DNA of 64,000 nt, from the NCBI GenBank assembly GCA_038206235.1, contig JBBRBB010000001.1, positions 1 through 64,000 on the forward strand. Direction: 5' to 3'. Source of the DNA: JBBRBB01 sp038206235. GTDB lineage: Bacteria; Bacteroidota; Bacteroidia; Chitinophagales; Chitinophagaceae. Shown one piece after another: positions 36,023 through 44,905 of this stretch. Both the position numbers and the translations under genes were made by a program. How positions within the stretch are numbered: position 1 is the first letter of the stretch; each line of letters starts with the position of its first letter. Below the pieces are notes generated by a model. It was not told where the DNA came from. It saw nothing but the letters and a program-made list of their open reading frames with translations, and did no database searches.

Positions 36023-37186
36023 TTAAATATTTGTAGGTTTTTGTGCAACTAATACTGTTATTAGCAAAGCAATGCCTCCTAAAATTGAACAAATAACAAA
36101 GCCCCATTGTAAGCCTAATGCCTGTGAAATTGCACCCATCAGTAAAGGACCTACCATGTCGCCTAATTCTTTAAAAGAACCAGCTACACCCATTGTAGCA
36201 CCCATTGCATTCTCTGCTGCCAGCTTACTAACCAATGCATCAGAATTTGTCCAGACAGTGCCAATGCCAATACCGGCAACTATGCAAACAATAATTAAAT
36301 AAGTGCCGGTAACAAATGGTATAGAAGCTGTAGTGAGACATGATAAAAGCATTCCTATTCTTAACGTAACAACGGGATTAAATTTATCTGCCAGCCAGCC
36401 CGCAAGTGGTTGAATAAGCAAATAAGATATTGTAGTTACAGAAACCAATAACCCAGTATGAAAAGCATCATATCCCAAATCATGAATGCGAACGGGTAAA
36501 AATCCAAAAAGAATACCAACAAAGAACATATTAATTACAATGATTAAGAACCAGGGCATCAAAGTTTTGTTTTTAAAAACACTGAACAAAGTTTTGAATG
36601 AAAAATCATCATCGTCATCAAAGGCTTTTATGCTTTTTTGTTTATCATTTGGTAAGGTAAAGACAAGTAATAAAGCGATTACCCCAACACCTGCTGAAGC
36701 ATAAAAGATACCGCTGAAGTTTGTCTTCATTACAATTGCCCCGCCAATAACCGGGCTTACCACATAGCCAGCGCCTTTAATAGCATTGTAAATGCCAAAA
36801 GCTTTGCCTTTATTTTCTTTATAAAAGTTACCTACCATTGCCAGCGAAACAGCCGATAAGGCTGCTGCGCCTAAGCCTTGCAGGAAACGCACAAGTATTA
36901 ATAGCTTTGGAGAAATGAAAGGATACATTAAAGATGCAAGAATAAAAAGGATGATGCCTGCAAGCATGGCCCGCTTCATTCCTTTCTTATCCGCCAATCC
37001 GCCGAATACAGGCTTTGCAATTATTTCCGCAAAATCATAAACGGCTATCAGTACTCCGATCATGGTTAATCCAATTCTTACTTTTTCTGCATAAAAGGGA
37101 AGATTAACAGCAACAATGTGAGCGCCAAAAGAAGTTACGAAACCAACAAAGCCAAGGATGAATGCAAATTTGAGTGAGGCTCTCAT
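36023..37186 (-). CDS. MFS transporter
   Basis: 387 residues with about 12 transmembrane segments. The A-motif region is GGLADKKGMKRAMLAGIILF near residue 62 and its second-half echo is AGWLADKFNPVVTLRIGMLL near 262. RFLQGLGAAALSAVSLAMVG and an acidic central loop (KAFDDDDDF, about 195) are typical of drug:proton antiporter-like MFS proteins in Bacteroidota. Substrate unknown. It starts 6 bases after the gene ending at 37193, forming a pair in the second cassette. Confidence 0.87.
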   Translation of the reverse strand: MRASLKFAFILGFVGFVTSFGAHIVAVNLPFYAEKVRIGLTMIGVLIAVYDFAEIIAKPVFGGLADKKGMKRAMLAGIILFILASLMYPFISPKLLILVRFLQGLGAAALSAVSLAMVGNFYKENKGKAFGIYNAIKGAGYVVSPVIGGAIVMKTNFSGIFYASAGVGVIALLLVFTLPNDKQKSIKAFDDDDDFSFKTLFSVFKNKTLMPWFLIIVINMFFVGILFGFLPVRIHDLGYDAFHTGLLVSVTTISYLLIQPLAGWLADKFNPVVTLRIGMLLSCLTTASIPFVTGTYLIIVCIVAGIGIGTVWTNSDALVSKLAAENAMGATMGVAGSFKELGDMVGPLLMGAISQALGLQWGFVICSILGGIALLITVLVAQKPTNI

Positions 37187-37192
37187 GTTAGC

Positions 37193-37744
37193 TTATTGAA
37201 TTTCAATTTTAGTAATTGGGTGTATCTCTGCCCATCCATTATTTGTATCAAGAACATAACTTCCTGTAACTTTTACATGGTCGCCCACTTTTGGAAGTTG
37301 AATGTGATTAATATATCCATTGCAGGTATTACCCACTTTTGCTAATGTCGTTTTATTTGCACAAACTGCTTCAATAACAAGGTTGCCTTGTTTTTTCTTT
37401 ATATTTTTTTTAGTGAGTAAATCTCCCTGTCCGCTATCCAATTTTAAAAGCATGTGCTGGTCTCCATCTTCATCTGCATTGCTTTCTTCAATAACACCTG
37501 TAACAGTTTTGCATGTATCAATAACCTGCAGCCTTTCGGGATTGTAAACATACTCCCAAAGTGAGGTGTCACAATCGATAGCAGTGTTGCTGTCTTTTAC
37601 ATTTAGAGAAACATCTAAAGCGCTGGTTTTTTTCTCTTTGCCATCTTTCTTATGTTTCTTCTCTTTTTTTTGTGCACATGCTGAATCGACTAACAATAGA
37701 AGTAATAGCATGGCATGGATAAAATAGTTGCCTTTATATTTCAT
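37193..37744 (-). CDS. exported protein with OB-fold-like domain
   Basis: 183 residues from ATG 37744. A signal or lipoprotein-like segment (HAMLLLLLLVDSACAQKK) is followed by a Lys-rich linker. An OB-like beta domain then contains CKTVTGVIEESNADEDGDQH, MLLKLDSGQGDLL, PKVGDHVKVTGSYVLD and WAEIHPITKIEI. Such proteins are common in Bacteroidota with unknown ligands. It is paired with the MFS gene in the second cassette after hypX. Confidence 0.6.
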   Translation of the reverse strand: MKYKGNYFIHAMLLLLLLVDSACAQKKEKKHKKDGKEKKTSALDVSLNVKDSNTAIDCDTSLWEYVYNPERLQVIDTCKTVTGVIEESNADEDGDQHMLLKLDSGQGDLLTKKNIKKKQGNLVIEAVCANKTTLAKVGNTCNGYINHIQLPKVGDHVKVTGSYVLDTNNGWAEIHPITKIEIQ

Positions 37745-37796
37745 ACAATAAAAATTATAACTACGCAATCTTAATAATCGTTTGAGAAAATTGCGC

Positions 37797-37832
37797 CCCG
37801 ATAGCTATCGCGACGGCACGCAAGAAATCGGG
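37797..37832. repeat. palindromic extragenic element
   Basis: A perfect 12-base palindrome, CGATAGCTATCG (37799-37810), overlaps an outer inverted repeat CCCGAT (37797-37802) / ATCGGG (37827-37832). GC-rich relative to its surroundings and intergenic. It may be a REP-like element; it lacks a T run, so it is not a terminator. Confidence 0.5.
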
Positions 37833-37982
37833 TAACTTCTTTTTTCTACCAATATTAAGTTCATACAGGGCTTTCCGGGACATCAATAAAAATTAACTTA
37901 ACTCCTATGTGCAAATGCGGGACTTAATTCTAATTCATAAGCCAGGAACATAGGTAGACAATTTTTTGAAATATAAATTGTA

Positions 37983-39734
37983 TTACGCCTCATAAAACAA
38001 TTTCTCATATTTTCTTCTTCGCCATATTTTTCTCCGCTCACTGAAGAGGTCTTTATCATCAACTCCATTTATTTTTTCTTCTGAATTTATTTTATGTACA
38101 AAGCAATACCGTTTGTAATCATAACCGCAATCGTCCTCAAAAAAGTTTTTATGCATCTTTTCCAATTCTTCTTCCCTATATTGTTGTAAAGGTTTATAGC
38201 TTTCATCCCTGTTGCGCTTGAATTTTTTTGCAGTTAATAATTGCGGGAAATAAGAAAGCCGGGCGACTTCTTCAGCAGTGCATTTTACTTTTTGACGAAA
38301 TGCTTCAGTCGTATCTTCAGTTAAGCAGGCATCAATCAATTTTACTTCAAGCGCAATATCAGTTCCCCAGGGAAGACATTCTTCTGTAAATAGAACCGCT
38401 CTTTGAGTACCAATCCTTTTTGGTAATAAATAGGTCCAGTATTCTGAGCCGTATAAACCCATATTTCGTGTATGAGGATTAAAGACAATACCTTTTCTTG
38501 CAACCACTTTGTCGGCAGCCAATGCTAACGAAACGCCTCCTGCGCCTGCATTTCCCTGCAATGCACTAATAACATAGTGCGTATCCGTACAAATAATTTC
38601 CTTTATCAAATCATTCATAGCGTTAATATTTTCCCAGGATGCTTGCGCAGGATTTTCAGCAGCTTCAATCAGGTTAAGATGAATGCCATTGCTCCAAATA
38701 TCTTCTCCGCCCATGAGCACAATTACTTGGGTGTTGCGTTGTTTTGCCTCAACAAAAGCTTGTAGCAAACGGTGACATTGTTCTGTGCTCATAGCACCAT
38801 TGTAGAAATCAAAATGCAGGTAACCCACATCATTGGCTTCTTCATATCTTATTTCACGAAATGTTTTTATGGAATGATCATCTTTAAAAATATGTAAGGT
38901 TGAATCCTGAATATTATTTGCTTTATTGCCTAAAGCAATTGCTGCAGGTAATTTGATACTTCCTTCTTCCTTCTTTTTCAAACATTGGATCCATATAGCT
39001 GCGTCTTTTGTTGCGATGCAAACAGCATGATGACGTTGTGCTAATATTTCTCCGGGCTCTCCTTTGAGTATTTCCTCTTCTGCAGCGCCATAACAATAAT
39101 ATTCATCATCAAAAATATTGCATACTGCACCGGGATAACTATCCGCCGCATTTATTTTCCGGATGATAGTATCTGTTTCATCTTTCCATGAAAATTTAAA
39201 ATCATTTTCATTGGTACTACGGTTCCATTTACCTTTTTTATTTATATTAATTTCATGTAATGATTTTGGAATAAATCCTTTTTCTTCAAACCGCAGAACT
39301 GCCTGCAGCAAGGCTTGCAGAGCAGCCTGTGTAACTTCATGCCGGTATAAAAATGATTTAGAAACATTTCTCATGGGGAATATTGCCGTTGCCCAAACAG
39401 GGCCTGCATCCATTTTTTCTACTGCCTGCAAAATAGTTACACCCCATTCTTTTTCGTTGTTGAGGATGGCCCAGTCCAATGAGCAGGAACCACGGTCGCC
39501 GATGATGCCGGGATGCACAATCAAACAAACAAATTTTTTCCAGATGATTTCAGGGATTGCTGTTTTCAAATAAGGGGCAATGATTAAATCAGGTTCATAA
39601 TTATTCACCGCATCAATCATGTTTTCAGGAGTAGAAGTTATATGCACTTTCACCTGGTGATTCAATCTGTCCAGCTCAACCCAGGCCCGCTGGCTCATGC
39701 CATTAAACGATGTAGTAACAAATAAAATTTTCAT
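37983..39734 (-). CDS. hypX: hydrogenase maturation factor HypX (HoxX)
   Basis: 583 residues in two modules. The first (about 1-290) is a formyltransferase fold with the HPG motif (CLIVHPGIIGDRGSCSLDWA) and the catalytic-Asp region (VEKMDAGPVWA). The second (about 300-583) is enoyl-CoA hydratase-like with ALQGNAGAGGVSLALAADKV and a C-terminal RRRKYEKLFYEA. HypX/HoxX makes CO for the [NiFe] active site from formyl-tetrahydrofolate under air. Its presence implies an oxygen-tolerant or aerobically made hydrogenase. Downstream gene order is interrupted by two cassettes. Confidence 0.92.
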   Translation of the reverse strand: MKILFVTTSFNGMSQRAWVELDRLNHQVKVHITSTPENMIDAVNNYEPDLIIAPYLKTAIPEIIWKKFVCLIVHPGIIGDRGSCSLDWAILNNEKEWGVTILQAVEKMDAGPVWATAIFPMRNVSKSFLYRHEVTQAALQALLQAVLRFEEKGFIPKSLHEININKKGKWNRSTNENDFKFSWKDETDTIIRKINAADSYPGAVCNIFDDEYYCYGAAEEEILKGEPGEILAQRHHAVCIATKDAAIWIQCLKKKEEGSIKLPAAIALGNKANNIQDSTLHIFKDDHSIKTFREIRYEEANDVGYLHFDFYNGAMSTEQCHRLLQAFVEAKQRNTQVIVLMGGEDIWSNGIHLNLIEAAENPAQASWENINAMNDLIKEIICTDTHYVISALQGNAGAGGVSLALAADKVVARKGIVFNPHTRNMGLYGSEYWTYLLPKRIGTQRAVLFTEECLPWGTDIALEVKLIDACLTEDTTEAFRQKVKCTAEEVARLSYFPQLLTAKKFKRNRDESYKPLQQYREEELEKMHKNFFEDDCGYDYKRYCFVHKINSEEKINGVDDKDLFSERRKIWRRRKYEKLFYEA

Positions 39735-39812
39735 CAGGAAGCTAGTTGAATTTTATTTTGAAAACTGCTTATGATACTAAAGATGGTCATTGATATGCTG
39801 ATGAAGTGATTG

Positions 39813-39842
39813 CGTCCACCGCCTTTGGCGGGGCAGGCGCAA
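39813..39842. repeat. GC-rich hairpin element between hypX and hypD
   Basis: CCGCC-TTT-GGCGG (39819-39831) followed by GGCAGGCGC. No T run. The stem plus following CAGGC resembles the hairpin at 52941-52951, suggesting a dispersed element family. Confidence 0.45.
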
Positions 39843-39892
39843 CGAAGATGCTATGAAAATTTATGCTGGTATCAAAAAAAATTGCTTAATTT

Positions 39893-40996
39893 CTAAGCTT
39901 CTGCTTCTTCTATCACACCCGAATAATGATAATACGCCGCACAGGCGCCTTCATTGGAAACCATTGGCGCTCCAAGAGGGTTAGTGGGCTTGCATTTTTT
40001 ACCAAAGTGCTGGCACTCGAAAGGCTTCTTAATTCCTTTCATAATATCGCCTGCAATACATTCAGGATTTTCCGGCGTCTCCTCTATATGTATATTGAAT
40101 TTTTTTTCCGCATCATACTCACGATATTTTTCTTTCACTTTGTAACCGCTCATCGGGATAACTTCCATTCCGCGCCATAAACGGTCGGTTACTTCAAACA
40201 CTTCATAAATTATTTGCTGCGCCTGAATGTTGCCTTCTTCCTTTACAATTCTTGCATATTGATTTTCCACTTTTGCTTCACCTGCTTCCAGCTGTTTTAC
40301 CACCATGTAAATTCCTTCAAGCAAATCAACAGGCTCAAAGCCTGTAACAACAATTGGAACTTTATATTTTTCTACCAGCGGATAATATTCATAAATACCC
40401 ATGATAGCACATACATGCCCTGCGCCAAGGAAACCATTTACGCTGCTGAGCTCATCATTCATTACTTCTTCAATTGCCGGCGGCACCAATACATGCGATG
40501 CAAGAATGGAATAATTTTTTATCTGCTCTCTGCTTGCATGAATTACAGAGAGTGCATTGGCAGGTGCAGTGGTTTCAAAACCTACGGCAAAAAAAACAAC
40601 TTCTCTGCCGGGATCTTCTTTTGCAATTTTTACAGCCTCTAATGGTGAATATAAAATTCGCACATCGGCACCTCTTGCTTTTGCTTCGAGCAAACTCATT
40701 ACCGAACCAGGCACACGAATCATATCGCCATAAGAGCAAAGAATAACATCATGCTCCATGGCAAGATGAACGGCTTTATCAATTAAACTCACCGGCGTTA
40801 CACATACCGGGCATCCCGGACCGTGTATCATTTGTATGTTTGAAGGCAACATATTCAAAAGCCCATTCTTAACAAGCGAATGTGTTTGTCCCCCGCACAC
40901 TTCCATGATGTTCCAGTTTCCTTTTACGGTTTGTTTAATTTCTTTGAGTAAAGCATCTACCAATTCGGGTGAACGAAATTCAGAGAGGTATTTCAT
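39893..40996 (-). CDS. hypD: hydrogenase maturation protein HypD
   Basis: 367 residues. HypD is the iron-sulfur scaffold on which the Fe(CN)2CO unit is assembled together with HypC. Conserved elements: MEVCGGQTHSLVKNGL near residue 36, IHGPGCPVCVTP with its CxxC near 66, FFAVGFETTAPANAL near 135, and ILASHVLVPPAIEEVM. The [4Fe-4S] ligands are at the C terminus in PECIAGDIMKG, FECQHFGKKCKP and NEGACAAYYHY. No hypC is encoded beside it, which is unusual. Confidence 0.95.
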   Translation of the reverse strand: MKYLSEFRSPELVDALLKEIKQTVKGNWNIMEVCGGQTHSLVKNGLLNMLPSNIQMIHGPGCPVCVTPVSLIDKAVHLAMEHDVILCSYGDMIRVPGSVMSLLEAKARGADVRILYSPLEAVKIAKEDPGREVVFFAVGFETTAPANALSVIHASREQIKNYSILASHVLVPPAIEEVMNDELSSVNGFLGAGHVCAIMGIYEYYPLVEKYKVPIVVTGFEPVDLLEGIYMVVKQLEAGEAKVENQYARIVKEEGNIQAQQIIYEVFEVTDRLWRGMEVIPMSGYKVKEKYREYDAEKKFNIHIEETPENPECIAGDIMKGIKKPFECQHFGKKCKPTNPLGAPMVSNEGACAAYYHYSGVIEEAEA

Positions 40997-41118
40997 TTCA
41001 GGTTTTAATTAAAAATGAAAAATTTGTCGTTTTAAAATCACCACAACATTACGCATCAATTTTACCACATAGATACATAAAACACATAGGAAAAAACACA
41101 TAGAAGACTATATGAAAT

Positions 41119-43521
41119 CTATGTTTTTATGTTTTGATAATGCATCAGTTGTCCGAAGGCAATACACTCATCGGTCGGAGGCATTTGCTGATGAAAATAA
41201 AGCATGAAAATTTTTTCTAATTGTAAATGTACCAAATCTATCAACACAGCATTCTGAAAAACACCACCGCTAAAAGCTAATTTTCTAACTCCCAGTTTGT
41301 GCGCCACTTTTCCAATGATAGCTGCTAAACTGTTGTGGAATAGCGCAGCTATTTCTGTTTTATCTTTCCCTGCATTGATATCTTTTACTATATTCCTGAT
41401 GACGTTTTTCATAGTTATCTGAGGCTGATCAATTTCTTCCTGAAAGTAATGATGAGAAATTTTAAAATTTTGCTTGCTGAGATATTCATAAGCATGCTGC
41501 TCAAGCATCAGTGCAGCTTCGCCTTCATACGTATTTATGTTTACAATATTCAGCAAAGCGGCAACGCCATCAAAATACCTGCCTGCACTGGTGTTTTGTT
41601 GTAAACCCTGTTGATTAATTGCTTTTTGATAATAGTTCCATTCCTGTTTAGGGTACCTTGATTGCAAAATGGAAAAGGCTTCTTCTATACTATTCGATAT
41701 TGCAAATGCGGCGAGCCGCGGTTCTTTTGCCATCTTATCTGATGCAAGATTTGAAAAAGGTTCGAGCCAATGTACCCGCTGCATCTTTCCTTTTTCATAG
41801 AGAAAAAATTCTCCACCCCAAATATTTCCATCGCTTCCCAAGCCTGTGCCATCCCAAATTATGCCGAGTATTTTTTCATCACTGTTAAATAAATCGTGTT
41901 CACCAAGAATGGCAGCAAAATGCGCTTCATGATGTTGTATTTTTTTTAACGACGCATTAAATCGGTGTGCAAATTCTTCTGCAATTTGTGTGGAAGGATA
42001 ATCAGGATGAAGGTCTGCCAGGATTATTTGCGGCAGTGCGTTTAATAATTTTTTAAAATGATTGAATGTATGCTGATAGTTTTGCTGCGTATCATAACTT
42101 TCGAGGTTGCCTAAAAATTGTGATAAATAAATTTGATTGTTATGCTGAATTGCAAAAGCACTTTTCAGCATGGCGCCTGCGGCAAAAATTGTTTCATTGG
42201 TTTTTAGTGCTGTCCGTAGGGACTCTCCGAAGGAGTCCTTTGTGACCTTCGGAGAAGAAAGAATAATTGCAGGAGCAAATCCTCTTGAGCGGCGAAGCAT
42301 AATCTGTTGTTTACTCACTTCGCAGAATCGCACTACGCTATCATCCTGCGGTATTACAATATCGCGGTTGTGATCAAGAATATAATCTGCATATTGAAAC
42401 AGATCTTCTTTTTTTTCTGATTGAAAAACAATACACGAGCCGCTTAGATTTCCACTGGTTGCAATTAGAGGATATTTCCATGCAGAGACAATCCACTCAA
42501 GCAAAGGCGCAAAAGGCAACATTACGCCAATGGATGATAAACCCGGCGCAATACCCTGCATATCTAATTGTTTAAAGCATTCATCTTTCGCCTGCAGTAA
42601 TACAATGGGTGATGCTTCGCCGGAGAGAGACAGAATTTCCAATGCACTTGCTTGCGCAAATTGCTGCACCATTTCCACATCAGGAAATAAAACTGCGAAT
42701 GGTTTTTTGGTGCGATGTTTTCGTTGCCGGAGTGTTTGAATAGCGTTACTGTTTTTTGCCTGCCCGACTGTGTTATTCTGGCGGGCATCACACATCAACA
42801 GAAAACCGCCAATACCTTTTACTGCCACAATCTTTCCTTCACGAAATGCATCTAATAATTCAGGAAGAATTTGCTTTGCATCATTTAATACATCACTGCT
42901 TTGTTTGGAATGCCATGATAGTTGCACTCCACATGCAGCGCAGGAATTTGTTTGCGAGAAATATCTTCTGTCATTCACATCATCATATTCCTTTTTACAT
43001 TGCGGACATTGTTGAAACTTTTTCATTGAGGTCAAATGCCTTTCATAAGGCAATTGCTCTATGATTGAATAACGTGGACCGCATAATGTACAAGTGATAA
43101 AAGGATATTGATATCGCCGGTTATCCCGTGCATGAAATTCTTCTTTGCACTGAGAGCACATCGCAAAGTCGGGAGAGATTAAAAGATCGGGTTGGGCATT
43201 GCTTTGCTGAACACGAATAGAAAATTCATGAAAGTTTTGTTCATGAATTTCCTTTACATACCAGCCTTGAATGATTGCCTTGGAAGGAGCATTTTGAATT
43301 ATTAATGCTGCATAAGCATCAGCATCTTTTTTTGATGTGTGATTAAAAATCACATGCACGCCATCCGCATCATTACTTACATAGCCGCGAACATTCTTTT
43401 CCAGAGCGCATTTGTAAACATGCGGGCGAAATCCTACGCCCTGTACTCTGCCTTTGATATGAAGGTGAAAAGTCAAAATTGAATCAACTGATTGTGTTTT
43501 TTTATCAAGTGCTTTTGCCAT
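41119..43521 (-). CDS. hypF: carbamoyltransferase HypF
   Basis: 800 residues with all HypF modules: acylphosphatase domain (about 14-105, GRVQGVGFRPHVY), two zinc fingers (CSQCKEEF ... CTLCGPRYS, CPQCKKEYDD ... CAACG, about 118-195), a YrdC-like domain (about 215-410, with TSGNLSGSC), and the Kae1-like domain with metal site HHEAHFAAILGEH at about 530 and a C-terminal AFSGGVFQNAVL. It makes the carbamoyl group handed to HypE. In the stretch after the YrdC domain an in-frame hairpin insert (42220-42254) adds about 12 residues. Confidence 0.95.
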   Translation of the reverse strand: MAKALDKKTQSVDSILTFHLHIKGRVQGVGFRPHVYKCALEKNVRGYVSNDADGVHVIFNHTSKKDADAYAALIIQNAPSKAIIQGWYVKEIHEQNFHEFSIRVQQSNAQPDLLISPDFAMCSQCKEEFHARDNRRYQYPFITCTLCGPRYSIIEQLPYERHLTSMKKFQQCPQCKKEYDDVNDRRYFSQTNSCAACGVQLSWHSKQSSDVLNDAKQILPELLDAFREGKIVAVKGIGGFLLMCDARQNNTVGQAKNSNAIQTLRQRKHRTKKPFAVLFPDVEMVQQFAQASALEILSLSGEASPIVLLQAKDECFKQLDMQGIAPGLSSIGVMLPFAPLLEWIVSAWKYPLIATSGNLSGSCIVFQSEKKEDLFQYADYILDHNRDIVIPQDDSVVRFCEVSKQQIMLRRSRGFAPAIILSSPKVTKDSFGESLRTALKTNETIFAAGAMLKSAFAIQHNNQIYLSQFLGNLESYDTQQNYQHTFNHFKKLLNALPQIILADLHPDYPSTQIAEEFAHRFNASLKKIQHHEAHFAAILGEHDLFNSDEKILGIIWDGTGLGSDGNIWGGEFFLYEKGKMQRVHWLEPFSNLASDKMAKEPRLAAFAISNSIEEAFSILQSRYPKQEWNYYQKAINQQGLQQNTSAGRYFDGVAALLNIVNINTYEGEAALMLEQHAYEYLSKQNFKISHHYFQEEIDQPQITMKNVIRNIVKDINAGKDKTEIAALFHNSLAAIIGKVAHKLGVRKLAFSGGVFQNAVLIDLVHLQLEKIFMLYFHQQMPPTDECIAFGQLMHYQNIKT
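42220..42254. repeat. in-frame double hairpin inside hypF
   Basis: Two overlapping perfect inverted repeats: GGACTC (42220-42225) / GAGTCC (42233-42238), and CTCCGAAGG (42225-42233) / CCTTCGGAG (42246-42254). It reads through in the hypF frame as part of SPKVTKDSFGESLRTA, between the YrdC-like and Kae1-like domains. It looks like a small palindromic element tolerated in a linker. Confidence 0.6.
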
Positions 43522-43659
43522 CCTTCGGGAAACAAATTATAAAAATACACTACAGCAGGGGGAACTATTAGAGACTTTAAAAAGATTCGAAGTGCTTCCA
43601 ATGCAGTACTAGTTATCTTTCTTTCACTTTATAAAATGTAAACAAAAAGGAAATGATAG

Positions 43660-43733
43660 TCGGGATGACTGGATTCGAACCAGCGGCCCCCACGTCCCGA
43701 ACGTGATGCGCTACCGGGCTGCGCTACATCCCG
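43660..43733 (-). tRNA. tRNA-Pro (anticodon CGG)
   Basis: A complete cloverleaf on the minus strand: acceptor CGGGATG / CATCCCG with discriminator A, D arm with GCCCGGTAGCGC, anticodon stem TCACG / CGTGG with loop TTCGGGA (anticodon CGG, G37), and T arm with GGTTCGAATCC. CCA is not encoded. Confidence 0.95.
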
Positions 43734-43781
43734 AAAAAAAATCTTCGAACAAAGATAAATCAGATTCGATACAGTAAATCC

Positions 43782-44576
43782 TTAGATAATTCCTTTCCAA
43801 ATCAAAACAAGCAATACACATCCTGCAATTATCCTGTACCATCCAAAAATTTTAAAGCCACGTTCCTGCAAAAAAGAAATTAAAAATTTAATGGCAAGCA
43901 TAGCAACAATGAAAGCAACTACATTCCCAATTGCAAGCTTTAGTAAGTTATCTGTATTGGTGAGCATTTCAGGAGTTTCAGTGTATGCTTTAAATAATTT
44001 ATAGGCTGTTGCAGCAGCCATAGTGGGCACAGCAAGAAAAAAAGAAAACTCAGCAGCCAGCTCTCTGGTAAGCTTTTGCTGCATGCCGCCAATAATGCTT
44101 GCAGCGCTTCTGCTTACACCGGGAACCATGGCAAGGCATTGCCAAATGCCGATTACGAAACCCTTGCCATAAGTTATTTGTTCTTCGTGCCGAATTGTGT
44201 GCTTGCTGAAAATTGTATCAACAAATAATAGAATGAAACCTCCAACCAGTAATGAGACTGCAACAGTAAGGGGGCTTTCGAGCAGTTCATCAATCTTATC
44301 TGAAAATAAAGCGCCCAATATAATAGCGGGAATCACAGCAATCATTAATTTGAAATAGAAATTCCATTTATTTAAAGGGAAAAACTTTTTCCGGTACAAT
44401 ACAATTACAGAAAGAATAGCGCCAAGTTGTATGGCAATTTCAAACAACTTAGTGAAAGGATCTGAGGCAATATTCATCAATGAGCTTGTAATTATCATGT
44501 GCCCCGTGGAAGAGACAGGAAGAAACTCAGTAATCCCCTCTACTATAGCAAGAATAATAGCCTGAATAATTGACAT
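43782..44576 (-). CDS. uppP: undecaprenyl-diphosphatase
   Basis: 264 residues, a polytopic membrane phosphatase that recycles undecaprenyl pyrophosphate to the carrier lipid for wall and polysaccharide synthesis. BacA/UppP signatures: VEGITEFLPVSSTGHMIITS at about 12-32 and MVPGVSRSAASIIGGM at about 150-166. About seven or eight transmembrane segments. Single gene, starting at the conserved MSIIQAIILAIVEG. Confidence 0.95.
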   Translation of the reverse strand: MSIIQAIILAIVEGITEFLPVSSTGHMIITSSLMNIASDPFTKLFEIAIQLGAILSVIVLYRKKFFPLNKWNFYFKLMIAVIPAIILGALFSDKIDELLESPLTVAVSLLVGGFILLFVDTIFSKHTIRHEEQITYGKGFVIGIWQCLAMVPGVSRSAASIIGGMQQKLTRELAAEFSFFLAVPTMAAATAYKLFKAYTETPEMLTNTDNLLKLAIGNVVAFIVAMLAIKFLISFLQERGFKIFGWYRIIAGCVLLVLIWKGII

Positions 44577-44905
44577 AAGCTGTTAGCTTTTTTAAAAACG
44601 AATGTAAGGGTAAAAAAATCAAAACAAAAAAATGGCGTCTCGTCATTAAGAAACTCTTTAGCACTTTATTCGCTATGCAACCTTCATTTGCGGTTCTCAT
44701 CATTAAATGCATCAGCAAGTTTGCTTATGAAAAGTTTTTCTTTTTCTTTAACCAATGATGCAGCGTTTGTTTTTCTTTCTTTTAGTTACTGGTTTATTTT
44801 TTGCTTATGTAAATAACTTTGTTGTAAAGCAGCAATGCTGCTTAGCAGTATGTTTGTAACAAAATAAATTTTTTACAGGGAGTATTTAATAAGTAAGAAT
44901 AACAC
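44577..44905 (+). promoter_or_regulatory. intergenic region with hairpin and -7 box upstream of the TerC gene
   Basis: No gene is supported here. AAGCAGC-AAT-GCTGCTT (44827-44843) is a perfect 7-bp hairpin. A perfect TAnnTTTG box, TATGTTTG (44849-44856), follows about 50 bases before the TerC start, with a TTG 24 bases upstream of it as a slightly distant -33 candidate, so the hairpin lies in the spacer. Confidence 0.4.
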
